A stretch of 64,000 bases of DNA from positions 193,183-257,182 of the forward strand of contig NZ_PJQW01000004.1 in the NCBI RefSeq assembly GCF_004303025.1, written 5' to 3'. The DNA is from Flavobacterium sp. J27. GTDB lineage: Bacteria > Bacteroidota > Bacteroidia > Flavobacteriales > Flavobacteriaceae. A program made the translations under genes and the position numbers. Below, piece by piece: positions 16,793 through 25,393 of the stretch (the stretch's first letter is position 1; each line of letters opens with the position of its first letter). The notes under the pieces are model-generated. The model saw only the letters and a list, made by a program, of their open reading frames with translations. It was not told the origin of the DNA and searched no databases.

Positions 16793-16823
16793 CAAATGTA
16801 AATATTAGGAATGAAATTTCAAA
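16793..16823 (-). promoter_or_regulatory. Promoter of the family 2 glycosyltransferase gene
   Basis: On the minus strand TTTG (16823-16820) is followed after 19 bases by TACATTTG (16800-16793), an exact TTTG-N19-TAnnTTTG match. The -33 element lies inside the first codons of the divergent gene at 16811. The predicted leader is only about seven bases. Confidence 0.65.
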
Positions 16824-17905
16824 AAAAGTATAAAATTGCTTTAGTAGGGTATCGGTTGGGTGTAGGAGGAGCCGAGCGCGTAATGGCTAATTTATCTATT
16901 TTTTTGGATAACCTAGGTATTGAAACTCATATTATAACAGTTATTGATCAATATGGATATGAGTATAAAGGAAAAGTAATTGCAACCCAAAAATTAAAAG
17001 TAGGAACAGGTATTTTTAATAGGATTTCTAGGTTAATTGCTTTGAAAAAAATATTCACTAAAGAAAAATATGATTTTATTATCGATTTTAGATTTAGAAA
17101 TAAACCGTTTCAAGAATTTTTAATTGCAAAATTATTATACAGTAGTAGAACTATATTTACCATACATAGTGCTGCATTGGATCATTATATCCCATTGAAT
17201 AGGTTTTGGGCACAGAAAATTTATGAAAAAAGTTTTGCTATTATTACTGTTTCCAATTTTATAAAAGATGCGATAGAAAAACAATATGCATTTGATAATG
17301 TTCAAACTATTTATAATACCGTTAATACCGAAATAATAGATACATTAGCTAATAAAAAAATTACGGAAGCGTTTCAGGATAATTTTATTCTTGCTGTTGG
17401 GCAAATGGATTCTAATGTAAAACAATTTGATCATCTTCTTGAAGCCTATCATCAAAGTAATGTTAGTTTACCATTAGTGATTTGTGGAGAAGGCAAATTG
17501 AAACAAAAATTAATTGCATTAGCCCAAAATTTGCAAATTCATGATAAGGTATTCTTTGTTGGTTTTCAAGAGAATCCTTATAAATATATGGCTAAGGCAA
17601 AACTTTTAGTTATGAGTAGCGCATTTGAAGGTTTTCCAAATGTTTTAGTAGAATCTTTGTATTGTGAAATACCAGTGATATCGTACGATTGTTATTCAGG
17701 CCCTAATGAAATAATTAGTCAAGAGTATAATGGATTATTAGTGGAGAATCAAAATAAAACCGCTTTAGCTAATGCAATAAAAAGATTATTATCTGACGTA
17801 AGTTTATATGATTATTGTAAAGCAAATGCAAGAAAGTCGGTGCTAAAATTTGATTTAAATTCCATAGGAAAACAATGGTTAGAAGTAATGAAAATAGGAA
17901 TATGA
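16811..17905 (+). CDS. Family 4 glycosyltransferase
   Basis: A 364-residue GT-B enzyme. The N-terminal loop VGYRLGVGGAERVMANLS is the glycine-rich GT4 opening. The C-terminal half has NFILAVGQMDSNVKQFDHLL, the EGFPNVLVESLYCEIPVISY donor-binding segment with the two-glutamate motif, and GPNEIISQEYNGLLV. Such retaining enzymes transfer a sugar from a nucleotide donor during polysaccharide assembly. It is followed by a second GT4 gene whose ATG overlaps its stop (ATGA at 17902-17905), so the two probably act in sequence on the same repeat unit. Confidence 0.9.
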   Translation: MKFQKKYKIALVGYRLGVGGAERVMANLSIFLDNLGIETHIITVIDQYGYEYKGKVIATQKLKVGTGIFNRISRLIALKKIFTKEKYDFIIDFRFRNKPFQEFLIAKLLYSSRTIFTIHSAALDHYIPLNRFWAQKIYEKSFAIITVSNFIKDAIEKQYAFDNVQTIYNTVNTEIIDTLANKKITEAFQDNFILAVGQMDSNVKQFDHLLEAYHQSNVSLPLVICGEGKLKQKLIALAQNLQIHDKVFFVGFQENPYKYMAKAKLLVMSSAFEGFPNVLVESLYCEIPVISYDCYSGPNEIISQEYNGLLVENQNKTALANAIKRLLSDVSLYDYCKANARKSVLKFDLNSIGKQWLEVMKIGI

Positions 17906-18972
17906 AAATTTTGTACATAAGCACAGGCATTACAAATTCAGGAGGTGTGGCCAAAGTTGTTTCATTAAAAGCAAATTATTTTGCTGAACAATTAAATCAT
18001 AAAGTGCATATCGTTTCATCAAATGATGCTTCACAAAAAACATTTTTTCATTTCTCCAATTTAATCGTATTTAAATTTGTTCCAAAAAAAAATAAGATTA
18101 TCAGATTCATATTTTTTTTTATAGAAATAATTTCCTACATCAAAAAGTATCAGCCCGATGTTGTTATTGTTACAGATAATGGTTTTAAAGGATTGTTTGT
18201 TCCTCTCTTCATTTCTCGTACTATAAAAAGCATTTACGAAATGCATGCCACGAATCATAATTTTGTATACATGGGAAATAAGAATAAAGATCTATTTTCA
18301 AGTAAAAGCATTGGCTATTTTTTAAACAAATATGATAAGGTTGTTGTACTGAATTCTAATCTGAAATTCAAATCTATTTCAAACGATAAGCAAGTGGTTA
18401 TTCCTAATCCAGTGGTATTAAATAAAGAAATAATAGCTCCTAATTTAAATTTGAAACCATTTAAAAAAGTGATTGCAGTAGGACGTATAGTTCCTGAAAA
18501 AGGTTGGGATAGACTATTAAGAATTTGGAAAAAAGTGATTGCTCTTCATCCAGATTATTATCTTGAAATATATGGTGAAATCGATTCTAAATATAATTTG
18601 AATCCTTTAATTGAAGATTTGAATTTAAAAAAAAATGTAAAAGTTTTAATGCCAGTGAATGATTTAGAAAGACAATATAGTACTTCCGATTTTTTAGTGC
18701 ATCCTTCCTTTTATGAAAGTTTTTCAATGGTTATTTTGGAAGCCATGTCTTTTGGTTTACCTATAGTTAGTTTTGAATTAAAAACAGATTTAGTAAATTC
18801 AAATTATTGTTTGATTGCTAGAAATGAAGAAGAATTTGCTGAAAATTGTATACAACTAATTGAAAATAGAGAGTTAAGAGATCGATTAGGAATACATGCC
18901 AAAAGAACTTCAATGCAATATGATTGTTCAGTAATTATGAAAAAGTGGAAGGATTTGTTACAAACTATTTAA
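17902..18972 (+). CDS. Family 4 glycosyltransferase
   Basis: A 356-residue GT-B enzyme. I start it at the ATG at 17902, where it overlaps the preceding stop and where the family opening MKILYISTGITNSGGVAKV begins; an ATG nine codons upstream is possible but adds only non-conserved residues. The C-terminal half has VIAVGRIVPEKGWDRLLRIW and HPSFYESFSMVILEAMSFGL, the GT4 donor site with the E...E pattern. The paired GT4 at 16811 lies directly upstream. The gene overlaps the convergent methyltransferase by eight bases at its 3' end. Confidence 0.9.
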   Translation: MKILYISTGITNSGGVAKVVSLKANYFAEQLNHKVHIVSSNDASQKTFFHFSNLIVFKFVPKKNKIIRFIFFFIEIISYIKKYQPDVVIVTDNGFKGLFVPLFISRTIKSIYEMHATNHNFVYMGNKNKDLFSSKSIGYFLNKYDKVVVLNSNLKFKSISNDKQVVIPNPVVLNKEIIAPNLNLKPFKKVIAVGRIVPEKGWDRLLRIWKKVIALHPDYYLEIYGEIDSKYNLNPLIEDLNLKKNVKVLMPVNDLERQYSTSDFLVHPSFYESFSMVILEAMSFGLPIVSFELKTDLVNSNYCLIARNEEEFAENCIQLIENRELRDRLGIHAKRTSMQYDCSVIMKKWKDLLQTI

Positions 18973-19696
18973 CGGCTATTAATACTGTTTCATGATCTGA
19001 AAAACCCAAAAAAGCATCTTTTTTAAATTGCAAAATTTCAATCTTAAACCCTACGTTTTCTAGTCTTTCTTTTAAACCATTTACTGAATAGATTCTTACA
19101 TGATCAGCCTGCCCGAAATGTTTTAATCGCTCTTTTTCGGAAGTTATCGTGTAGTCTTCATAAATTTCTCCTTCTTTAAAAGGTGTTTGTATAAGTATTG
19201 TGCCTTTTGGATTTAAAACACGATATAACTCATTCATAGCCTTTTTATCGTCTATAATATGTTCCAAAATATGATAGCATAAAATTAAATCAAAAGAATT
19301 CGTTTTTTGAGCAATATTAGTGATATCGTATTTTGTATCTGCTATAAAATCACCAGATAAATCGGTAGCAGAGTAAAAGATATTTTTCTGTTTTTTCCAA
19401 GCACGGTAAAGCGGCCTAGATGGTGAAAAATCTAATACTTTGATATTATCTTTTAAATAGTGGGTTGAAATTATATTCCATAACCTCCTGTCTCTTGATA
19501 AACTTCCGCATCTTGCGCATAAGCAATCTTTATTTTCAATTATAATCCATTCATTAGATTCAAAATTACAAATTGTACAGCAATGATTTTTACCTCTTTT
19601 AGTAATAGAAAAAACCGCTCTTAAATAAGGTTCAATCTTGAAAGTCATTCTTTTTGGAACCATCAAATGAACCAATCTTTTGAAATTGTTGTACAT
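18965..19696 (-). CDS. SAM-dependent methyltransferase with Cys4 zinc-binding segment
   Basis: A 243-residue class I methyltransferase. Motif I is KVLDFSPSRPLYRAW, motif II is YDITNIAQKTNSFDLILCYH with ILEHIIDD, and motif III includes GTILIQTPF. Before the methyltransferase fold, at about residues 40-63, two Cys-x2-Cys pairs (CTIC and CARC) form a likely zinc ribbon. In polysaccharide clusters such enzymes add a methyl group to a sugar or to an end residue. It shares an operon with the GT2 gene upstream (5-base gap) and overlaps the convergent GT4 gene by eight bases. The zinc ribbon is unusual for a sugar methyltransferase. Confidence 0.82.
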   Translation of the reverse strand: MYNNFKRLVHLMVPKRMTFKIEPYLRAVFSITKRGKNHCCTICNFESNEWIIIENKDCLCARCGSLSRDRRLWNIISTHYLKDNIKVLDFSPSRPLYRAWKKQKNIFYSATDLSGDFIADTKYDITNIAQKTNSFDLILCYHILEHIIDDKKAMNELYRVLNPKGTILIQTPFKEGEIYEDYTITSEKERLKHFGQADHVRIYSVNGLKERLENVGFKIEILQFKKDAFLGFSDHETVLIAVK

Positions 19697-19701
19697 ATTT
19701 T

Positions 19702-20580
19702 TTATTTTATAAAACAGATATAGCCCAATCTATAAATGTCAAGATAAAATAGATTAGGATTGTCATTCACTATTTTCTTTTTAAGATTTTTATTAAAAAC
19801 CTTAAAAAGAAAAGAAACTATAGAGGTTAGTTTTAATTTTTTTATAAGTATATAATATTTTAAAAGGGAGTTTACTTTATCTATACCTTCTTTATTTGCC
19901 AAATGTTTTTTTCTATTTTGAATACTATTCAAACATTTTTCAAAAAAAATAGCATTTGTCTCTAAACCTTTGTGAATGATAGTATTGTCGATGTGTATAA
20001 TGGGTTTCTTTTGACTAAATAATTGGTATCCAAAATAATTATCCATGCCATATAAGTTTTCTTCTAAATTAAAATTACATTCAAAAAAAACGCTTTTATG
20101 AATAAGCATATTTCCAGAAAACACATAAGAATATGGGTTTTTATTACGAATAGAGGCAGCTTTTTCTTCTCTTTCAATACCATATTTATAACGCAAAACA
20201 GTAGATACATCATACTTATTTTTTACATATTCATAACCTCCAAATATAGTTTCATTATGTGTAGCACTTAGGTTAATGTAAGTTTCTAAAAAAGTAGCAT
20301 TGCTCGGGAAAACATCAGCATCTAAAAATAACAGTAACTCATTTTTTGATTTTTTAGCAAGTATGTTTCTATTGAATGTCCTTCCAAGATTTTTTTTGTT
20401 TACTTCAAATAGGCAGTTTCCTAATGTGTTAATTAAGGTGTTTTCTTCTAAAAAGGTAGTGCTATTGTCATCTTGAACAATTATTTCGTAACTAATGGCT
20501 AATCTTTCAGCTTGATTTTTTAATTCTAATACCAAGGGATAAACATTGTAATTATATGTAGGAATTAAAATGGAAAGCAT
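19702..20580 (-). CDS. Family 2 glycosyltransferase
   Basis: A 292-residue GT-A enzyme: LSILIPTYNYNVYPLVLEL at the start, then YEIIVQDDNSTTFLEEN, and the DxD motif in NELLLFLDADVFPSN (residues about 85-99). The acceptor side has ENLYGMDNYFGYQLF, the GxDN motif equivalent to the usual ED. It is a retaining or inverting transferase of unknown donor. Transcription runs into the methyltransferase with a gap of five bases. Its start faces the 2OG oxygenase gene across 49 bases. Confidence 0.88.
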   Translation of the reverse strand: MLSILIPTYNYNVYPLVLELKNQAERLAISYEIIVQDDNSTTFLEENTLINTLGNCLFEVNKKNLGRTFNRNILAKKSKNELLLFLDADVFPSNATFLETYINLSATHNETIFGGYEYVKNKYDVSTVLRYKYGIEREEKAASIRNKNPYSYVFSGNMLIHKSVFFECNFNLEENLYGMDNYFGYQLFSQKKPIIHIDNTIIHKGLETNAIFFEKCLNSIQNRKKHLANKEGIDKVNSLLKYYILIKKLKLTSIVSFLFKVFNKNLKKKIVNDNPNLFYLDIYRLGYICFIK

Positions 20581-20604
20581 AGTTTTTTATTTACTGAAAA
20601 TTGC

Positions 20605-20612
20605 TAAATTTG
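20605..20612 (+). promoter_or_regulatory. -7 element upstream of the 2OG oxygenase gene
   Basis: TAAATTTG matches TAnnTTTG. It lies 18 bases before the ATG at 20630. No clear TTG occurs 17-23 bases upstream, so only the -7 element is supported. Confidence 0.4.
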
Positions 20613-20629
20613 TTTAATAACAAAGGTTT

Positions 20630-21445
20630 ATGAAAAGAAAAGATTTTGCTGAAATAATATTTGCAAATATATTTAAAAATAAAGATTTTTTACAGAAACA
20701 ATATATTAATTCCAAAAGCGAAATTGGGTATTTTTTTCTTGATGCATTATTACCGGATGAAATAGTAACGCAATTATATAACGATTTTCCTAAGGTAGAG
20801 GAGATGGTTTTAAAGAAGAGCATAAGAGAAAACAAATATATTGGTGTTCAGATGGATAAGTATGCATCAGTCCTTGAAGAAGTATTATATGCATTTCAGG
20901 ACGAAAAAGTTGTAGATATAATTAGCGAAATTGTTGGTTTAAAAGAGATATATCCAGACGATAAACTATACGCTGGAGGAATTTCATTAATGCGAAAAAA
21001 TCAATTTTTAAATCCACATTTAGACAACTCTCATAATAAAGAAAGAGAAAGATGGCGGGTATTTAATTTATTGTATTATGTTTCTCCTAATTGGGAATTT
21101 GAAAACGGTGGTAACTTAGAACTTTGGCCAAACGGATTAGAAAAAAAACCTATCACAATTGAAAGTAAATGCAATCGTTTAGTCGTTATGGCTACTCATA
21201 ATAACTCACTCCATTCGGTATCACCAATTGTAAAAGAGGTAGAAAGAAAATGTATTTCTAATTATTACTTCTCTGATACTCCATTAAAAGAAGATGATTT
21301 TTTTCATGTCACTTCGTTTAGAGGTAGACCAGAAAATAAGATAATTGATATTTTACTACAAGCAGATAGTTTTTTAAGAATGAATATTAGAAAAATTTTC
21401 AAAAAAGGAATTAAAGAAAACCCTCACTATTATAAAAAAGAATAA
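20630..21445 (+). CDS. 2OG-Fe(II) oxygenase
   Basis: A 271-residue protein with the Fe(II)/2-oxoglutarate oxygenase core: a metal-binding HxD in LNPHLDNSHNK (residues about 122-132), a central GGNLELWP turn, and the distal HS of SLHSVSPI (about residue 199), followed by RKCISNYYF, whose Arg is the likely 2OG-binding residue. These enzymes hydroxylate proteins, lipids or small molecules; the prolyl-4-hydroxylase type is the nearest shape. It closes the glycan block, so hydroxylation of a sugar, lipid carrier or acceptor protein is possible but unproven. It ends two bases before the convergent ftsE stop. Confidence 0.78.
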   Translation: MKRKDFAEIIFANIFKNKDFLQKQYINSKSEIGYFFLDALLPDEIVTQLYNDFPKVEEMVLKKSIRENKYIGVQMDKYASVLEEVLYAFQDEKVVDIISEIVGLKEIYPDDKLYAGGISLMRKNQFLNPHLDNSHNKERERWRVFNLLYYVSPNWEFENGGNLELWPNGLEKKPITIESKCNRLVVMATHNNSLHSVSPIVKEVERKCISNYYFSDTPLKEDDFFHVTSFRGRPENKIIDILLQADSFLRMNIRKIFKKGIKENPHYYKKE

Positions 21446-21447
21446 TT

Positions 21448-22131
21448 TTACACTGTTCTTTGCACCACTTCAAAAACCTGACCTCCTTCAAATTTTAATG
21501 TTTTTGCTGGAAATTTTAACAATAAAGCATAGTCATGTGTAGCCATAATAATGGTTTTTCCAGTACTATTAATTTTTCGGAGTACATCCATTACTTCTAC
21601 ACTAGTTTGTGGATCTAAGTTCCCCGTTGGTTCATCGGCTAAAATTAATTCAGGATTATTTAATAAAGCTCTCGCAATAGCAATTCTTTGTTGTTCTCCA
21701 CCTGAAAGTTGATGTGGCATTTTTGATTGGTAATTTTTCATACCAACCTTATCTAAAACTTCATTTATTTTTACATTCATTTCTTCAGCAATCGTCCATC
21801 CTGTTGCTTTTAAAACAAATAATAGATTTTCTTTTACATTACGATCTGGAAGTAATTTAAAATCTTGAAAAACCACTCCTAGTTTTCTTCTTAAGTATGG
21901 AATGTCTTTTTCTTTTAAATCACCTAAATTATAATCTACGATGCTTCCTTCTCCCATTGTTAAAGGTAAATCGGCATAAAGTGTTTTTAAAAAACTACTT
22001 TTTCCCGAACCTGTTTTCCCTATTAAATAGATAAATTCACCATTTTTGACTTCTAAATTAACATTGGTTAAAACCGGATTTTTTTCTTGAAAAATAGAGA
22101 TATCTTTTAATGAAAGAATACTTTGTGACAT
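21448..22131 (-). CDS. ftsE: Cell-division ATP-binding protein FtsE
   Basis: A 227-residue ABC ATPase of the FtsE/LolD group. Walker A is GKTGSGKSS, Q-loop LGVVFQDFKLL, signature LSGGEQQRIAIA, and Walker B LILADEPTGNLD followed by the H-loop MATHDYALL. FtsE with membrane partner FtsX activates cell-wall hydrolases at the septum. The FtsX gene is not adjacent here, which is usual in this phylum. LolD-type lipoprotein exporters share the same core, but the VFQDFKLLPDRNVKENL segment is FtsE-like. It stands alone on the minus strand and is convergent with the oxygenase gene. Confidence 0.88.
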   Translation of the reverse strand: MSQSILSLKDISIFQEKNPVLTNVNLEVKNGEFIYLIGKTGSGKSSFLKTLYADLPLTMGEGSIVDYNLGDLKEKDIPYLRRKLGVVFQDFKLLPDRNVKENLLFVLKATGWTIAEEMNVKINEVLDKVGMKNYQSKMPHQLSGGEQQRIAIARALLNNPELILADEPTGNLDPQTSVEVMDVLRKINSTGKTIIMATHDYALLLKFPAKTLKFEGGQVFEVVQRTV

Positions 22132-22263
22132 AGTTAAGAGTATTTAAAAATGTAAATGTAATAACTTAGTTACCGCTATCAAAATTTATCGTCAATTAAG
22201 TGAAAAAATAGGGTTTCCAACAAAAATTTGTTTATAAATTATTTACAATAATATGTTAATGTC

Positions 22264-22296
22264 TTTCGTTAATACTTTTAGATAATAGTATCTTTG
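22264..22296 (+). promoter_or_regulatory. Promoter of the TPR-protein gene
   Basis: TATCTTTG (22289-22296) is a perfect -7 element, and TTTCG (22264-22268), 20 bases upstream, resembles the -33 TTTG. Transcription would begin near 22301, which favours the ATG at 22321 over starts at 22294 or 22303. Confidence 0.5.
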
Positions 22297-22320
22297 AAGT
22301 CTATGAAAAAAACCATCGAA

Positions 22321-25300
22321 ATGATAAAAATCTTAAAAATTTCTTTATTTCTATTTTTTGTGATACCAAATGTTTGGGCACAACAATCTGCTATTTACAC
22401 TCATGATTTAAAAGAGTATAATCGAGCCGTAGCTTTATACAAAGACAAACAATACCAGTCGGCTCAAATTTTATTTGATAAAATAAAAAATACAATTCCT
22501 AACGAGGAAATTAAAGCCGATTGTGCTTATTATATTGCTAATTGTGCGATACGTTTAAATCAAATGGGTGCTGATGACTTAATTGAAAAATTTGTTGAAG
22601 ATTATCCTACAAGTACAAAGCAAAATCAAGCTTATATAGAAGTTGCACATTACTATTTTGACCAAGGAAGCTACTCAAAATCTTTAGAATGGTTTGATAA
22701 AGTAGACGAAAGTTCAATGTCTTATGAAGATCAGGAAAAATATAATTTTCAAAAAGGATATGTGTATTTTACAGTAAAAAACACTTCGGAGGCTTCTAAG
22801 TATTTCAATAAAGTAATTAATTCCAAAACTTATGGCAGTCAGGCAAAGTACTATTTAGGGTATATGTCTTATGAAACCGACGATTATGAAAATGCCAATC
22901 AATATTTTGATCAAGTACAAGACAAAGACAAGTACAAGGAAAAAATGGGCTATTTTCAAGCCGATATGAATTTTAAATTAGGTAAGTTTCAAAAAGCAAT
23001 AGAATTAGGTTTAGAACAATTGCCAAAATCAAATGCCATTGAGAAAAGTGAATTATCTAAAATAATTGGAGAAAGTTACTTTAATTTAAAACAATATGAT
23101 AAAGCGCTTCCATATTTACTTGAATATAGAGGAAAACGAGGTAAATGGAACAACACCGATTACTATCAATTAGGTTATGCTTATTATCAGCAAAAAGATT
23201 ATGAAAATGCAATTGCTCAATTTAATAAAATCATTAATGGGAACGATTTTGTTGCTCAAAATGCGTATTACCATTTGGCTGAAAGTTATTTAAAAACAAA
23301 TAAAAAACAACAAGCTTTAAATGCCTTTAAAACAGCTTCAGAAATGGATTTTGATCTTAAAATTCAAGAAGATGCTTTTTTAAATTATGCCAAATTAAGT
23401 TATGAAATTGGTAATCCGTATCAGTCTGTTCCTGAAGTACTCAATGCTTATTTAAGTAAATATCCAGATACGCCTAATAAACAAGAGATTAATAATCTAC
23501 TAATTAGTTCTTATATCACTTCTAAAAATTATAAAGAAGCATTAAGTTTATTAGAAAAGAACAAAACCCCTGAAAACAGATTAGCCTATCAAAAAGTGTT
23601 ATTCTACAGAGGTCTAGAATTGTATACAGATAGTAATTACCAACAAGCGTTTGATTTATTCAAAAAATCAATTTCAGAAAATAAAGATGCCAAATTTACT
23701 GCTCGCGCTACTTTTTGGAAAGCTGAAACCGAATACAATTTGGAACAATACAATGAAGCGATGTTAAGCTTCAAACAATTTATAAATAATAATCAAGCAA
23801 TATCTACTCCAGAAATTACGAATGTAAATTATAATTTGGCGTATGCTTATTTCAAACTAAAAGAATATGAAAATGCCATAAATCATTTTACCAATTTCAT
23901 TGAAGAGGTTAAAAATGATAACGTTAGAAAATCGGACGCTTATTTGAGATTAGGAGATTGTAACTTTATTTCTGGAAAATATTGGCCTGCAATGGAAGCT
24001 TATAATAAAGCTATTGAAATGAAAAGTGTGAATGCCGATTATGCTGCTTTTCAAAAAGGAATTAGTTATGGATTTGTTGGTAAAAATGATAAAAAAATAG
24101 ACGATTTAGAGAAATTTGTAAAATCGTATCCTAATTCGCAATATGCTGACGATGCGTTATATGAACTAGGAAATACGTATGTAAATATTGAAAATGAATC
24201 TAAAGCTATCGCAACTTACGATAAATTAATTGCGAATTATAAATCAAGCTCATATGTAGCTAAATCTATTTTAAAACAAGGATTAATTTATTATAATAAC
24301 AACAAAAGTGAGCCTGCTTTAGTAAAATTCAAAAAAGTGGCAGCCGAGTTTCCAAATTCTCCAGAATCGTTGCAAGCAGTTTCAACTGCTCGTTTAATTT
24401 ATATTGATAACGGTAGGGTAGATGAGTATTCACAATGGGTAAAAACATTAAGTTTTGTTGAGGTTTCAGATGCTGATTTAGATAATGCAACGTATGAATC
24501 TGCTGAAAAACAATATTTAACCAATAATGTGAAGCAGGCAATTTCTGGTTTTAGTAATTATGTAGCTAAATTTCCAAATGGGTTACATGCACTAAAAGCA
24601 AACTTTTACTTAGCTCAGTTGTATTATGCCGATGGTTTAGAAAGTAATACCGTAAAACATTATGAATATGTAATTAATCAACCAAGGAACGAATTTACGG
24701 AACAAGCTTTAGCACGTTTATGTCAGGTACATTTAAAAGCAACTAATTATGACAAAGCAATTCCTGTTTTAAAACGATTAGAATCTGAAGCCGATTTTCC
24801 TCAAAATATTACGTATGCACAATCTAATTTGATGAAATCTTATTATGAAAAAGAAAATTATAGTCAGGCTGTTATCTATGCAGAACGTGTTTTAGCAAAT
24901 GATAAAATTGATAACCGAATTAAAAGTGATGCACAAATTATTGTAGCTCGATCAGCAATCAAAACTAAAGATGAAACAAAAGCGAAGCAAGCTTATGCCG
25001 ATTTGTTAAAAATTGCTAAAGGAGAACTTGCTGCTGAAGCTTTATACTATGATGCTTATTTTAAAAATAAGGAAGGTAATTTTGAAGCGTCTAATACGGT
25101 AGTACAAAAAATAGCTAAAGATTATTCTGGTTATAAATACTACGGTGCCAAAGGATTAGTAATTATGGCTAAGAATTTTTACGGTTTAAAAGATAGCTTT
25201 CAAGCGACTTATATTCTAGATAGTGTTATCAAAAACTTTACCGATTATCCAGATGTTATTGAAGAAGCTAAAACTGAATTAGCTAAAATCAAGGCAGAAG

Positions 25301-25332
25301 AGTCTAAAACAAATTCATCAATATCAAATTAA
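22321..25332 (+). CDS. Large periplasmic TPR-repeat protein
   Basis: About 1000 residues. A signal peptide (MIKILKISLFLFFVIPNVWA, then QQ) is followed by tandem TPR/Sel1-like helical pairs along the whole chain, for example YYLGYMSYETDDYENANQYF, YADDALYELGNTYVNI and KANFYLAQLYYADG. That is the pattern of YbgF/BamD-type periplasmic scaffold proteins. No enzyme domain is visible. The frame is open back to 22294 (TTG start) with another ATG at 22303. I prefer 22321 because the promoter's predicted transcript begins near 22301 and the signal peptide then begins properly. It is followed after 61 bases by the barrel gene at 25394, and the pair looks co-transcribed. Its role is probably assembly or bridging at the outer membrane, an inference only. 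Confidence 0.85.
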   Translation: MIKILKISLFLFFVIPNVWAQQSAIYTHDLKEYNRAVALYKDKQYQSAQILFDKIKNTIPNEEIKADCAYYIANCAIRLNQMGADDLIEKFVEDYPTSTKQNQAYIEVAHYYFDQGSYSKSLEWFDKVDESSMSYEDQEKYNFQKGYVYFTVKNTSEASKYFNKVINSKTYGSQAKYYLGYMSYETDDYENANQYFDQVQDKDKYKEKMGYFQADMNFKLGKFQKAIELGLEQLPKSNAIEKSELSKIIGESYFNLKQYDKALPYLLEYRGKRGKWNNTDYYQLGYAYYQQKDYENAIAQFNKIINGNDFVAQNAYYHLAESYLKTNKKQQALNAFKTASEMDFDLKIQEDAFLNYAKLSYEIGNPYQSVPEVLNAYLSKYPDTPNKQEINNLLISSYITSKNYKEALSLLEKNKTPENRLAYQKVLFYRGLELYTDSNYQQAFDLFKKSISENKDAKFTARATFWKAETEYNLEQYNEAMLSFKQFINNNQAISTPEITNVNYNLAYAYFKLKEYENAINHFTNFIEEVKNDNVRKSDAYLRLGDCNFISGKYWPAMEAYNKAIEMKSVNADYAAFQKGISYGFVGKNDKKIDDLEKFVKSYPNSQYADDALYELGNTYVNIENESKAIATYDKLIANYKSSSYVAKSILKQGLIYYNNNKSEPALVKFKKVAAEFPNSPESLQAVSTARLIYIDNGRVDEYSQWVKTLSFVEVSDADLDNATYESAEKQYLTNNVKQAISGFSNYVAKFPNGLHALKANFYLAQLYYADGLESNTVKHYEYVINQPRNEFTEQALARLCQVHLKATNYDKAIPVLKRLESEADFPQNITYAQSNLMKSYYEKENYSQAVIYAERVLANDKIDNRIKSDAQIIVARSAIKTKDETKAKQAYADLLKIAKGELAAEALYYDAYFKNKEGNFEASNTVVQKIAKDYSGYKYYGAKGLVIMAKNFYGLKDSFQATYILDSVIKNFTDYPDVIEEAKTELAKIKAEESKTNSSISN

Positions 25333-25393
25333 TTCGTTTCTATTATTGTGTTCTTTTGGGTAACCAAATAAAGACAATTAAAAAATATAAAAT

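Noticed and set aside
11145-21445. Genomic island borders around the glycan block
   Set aside because: I looked for tRNA genes, direct repeats and integrases at both ends and saw none. Composition is similar to the neighbours by eye, so an island claim would need calculation.
22294-22320. Earlier starts (TTG at 22294, ATG at 22303) for the TPR protein
   Set aside because: The TTG is inside the -7 element. The ATG at 22303 would be at the very edge of the expected transcript. The signal peptide starts naturally at 22321.
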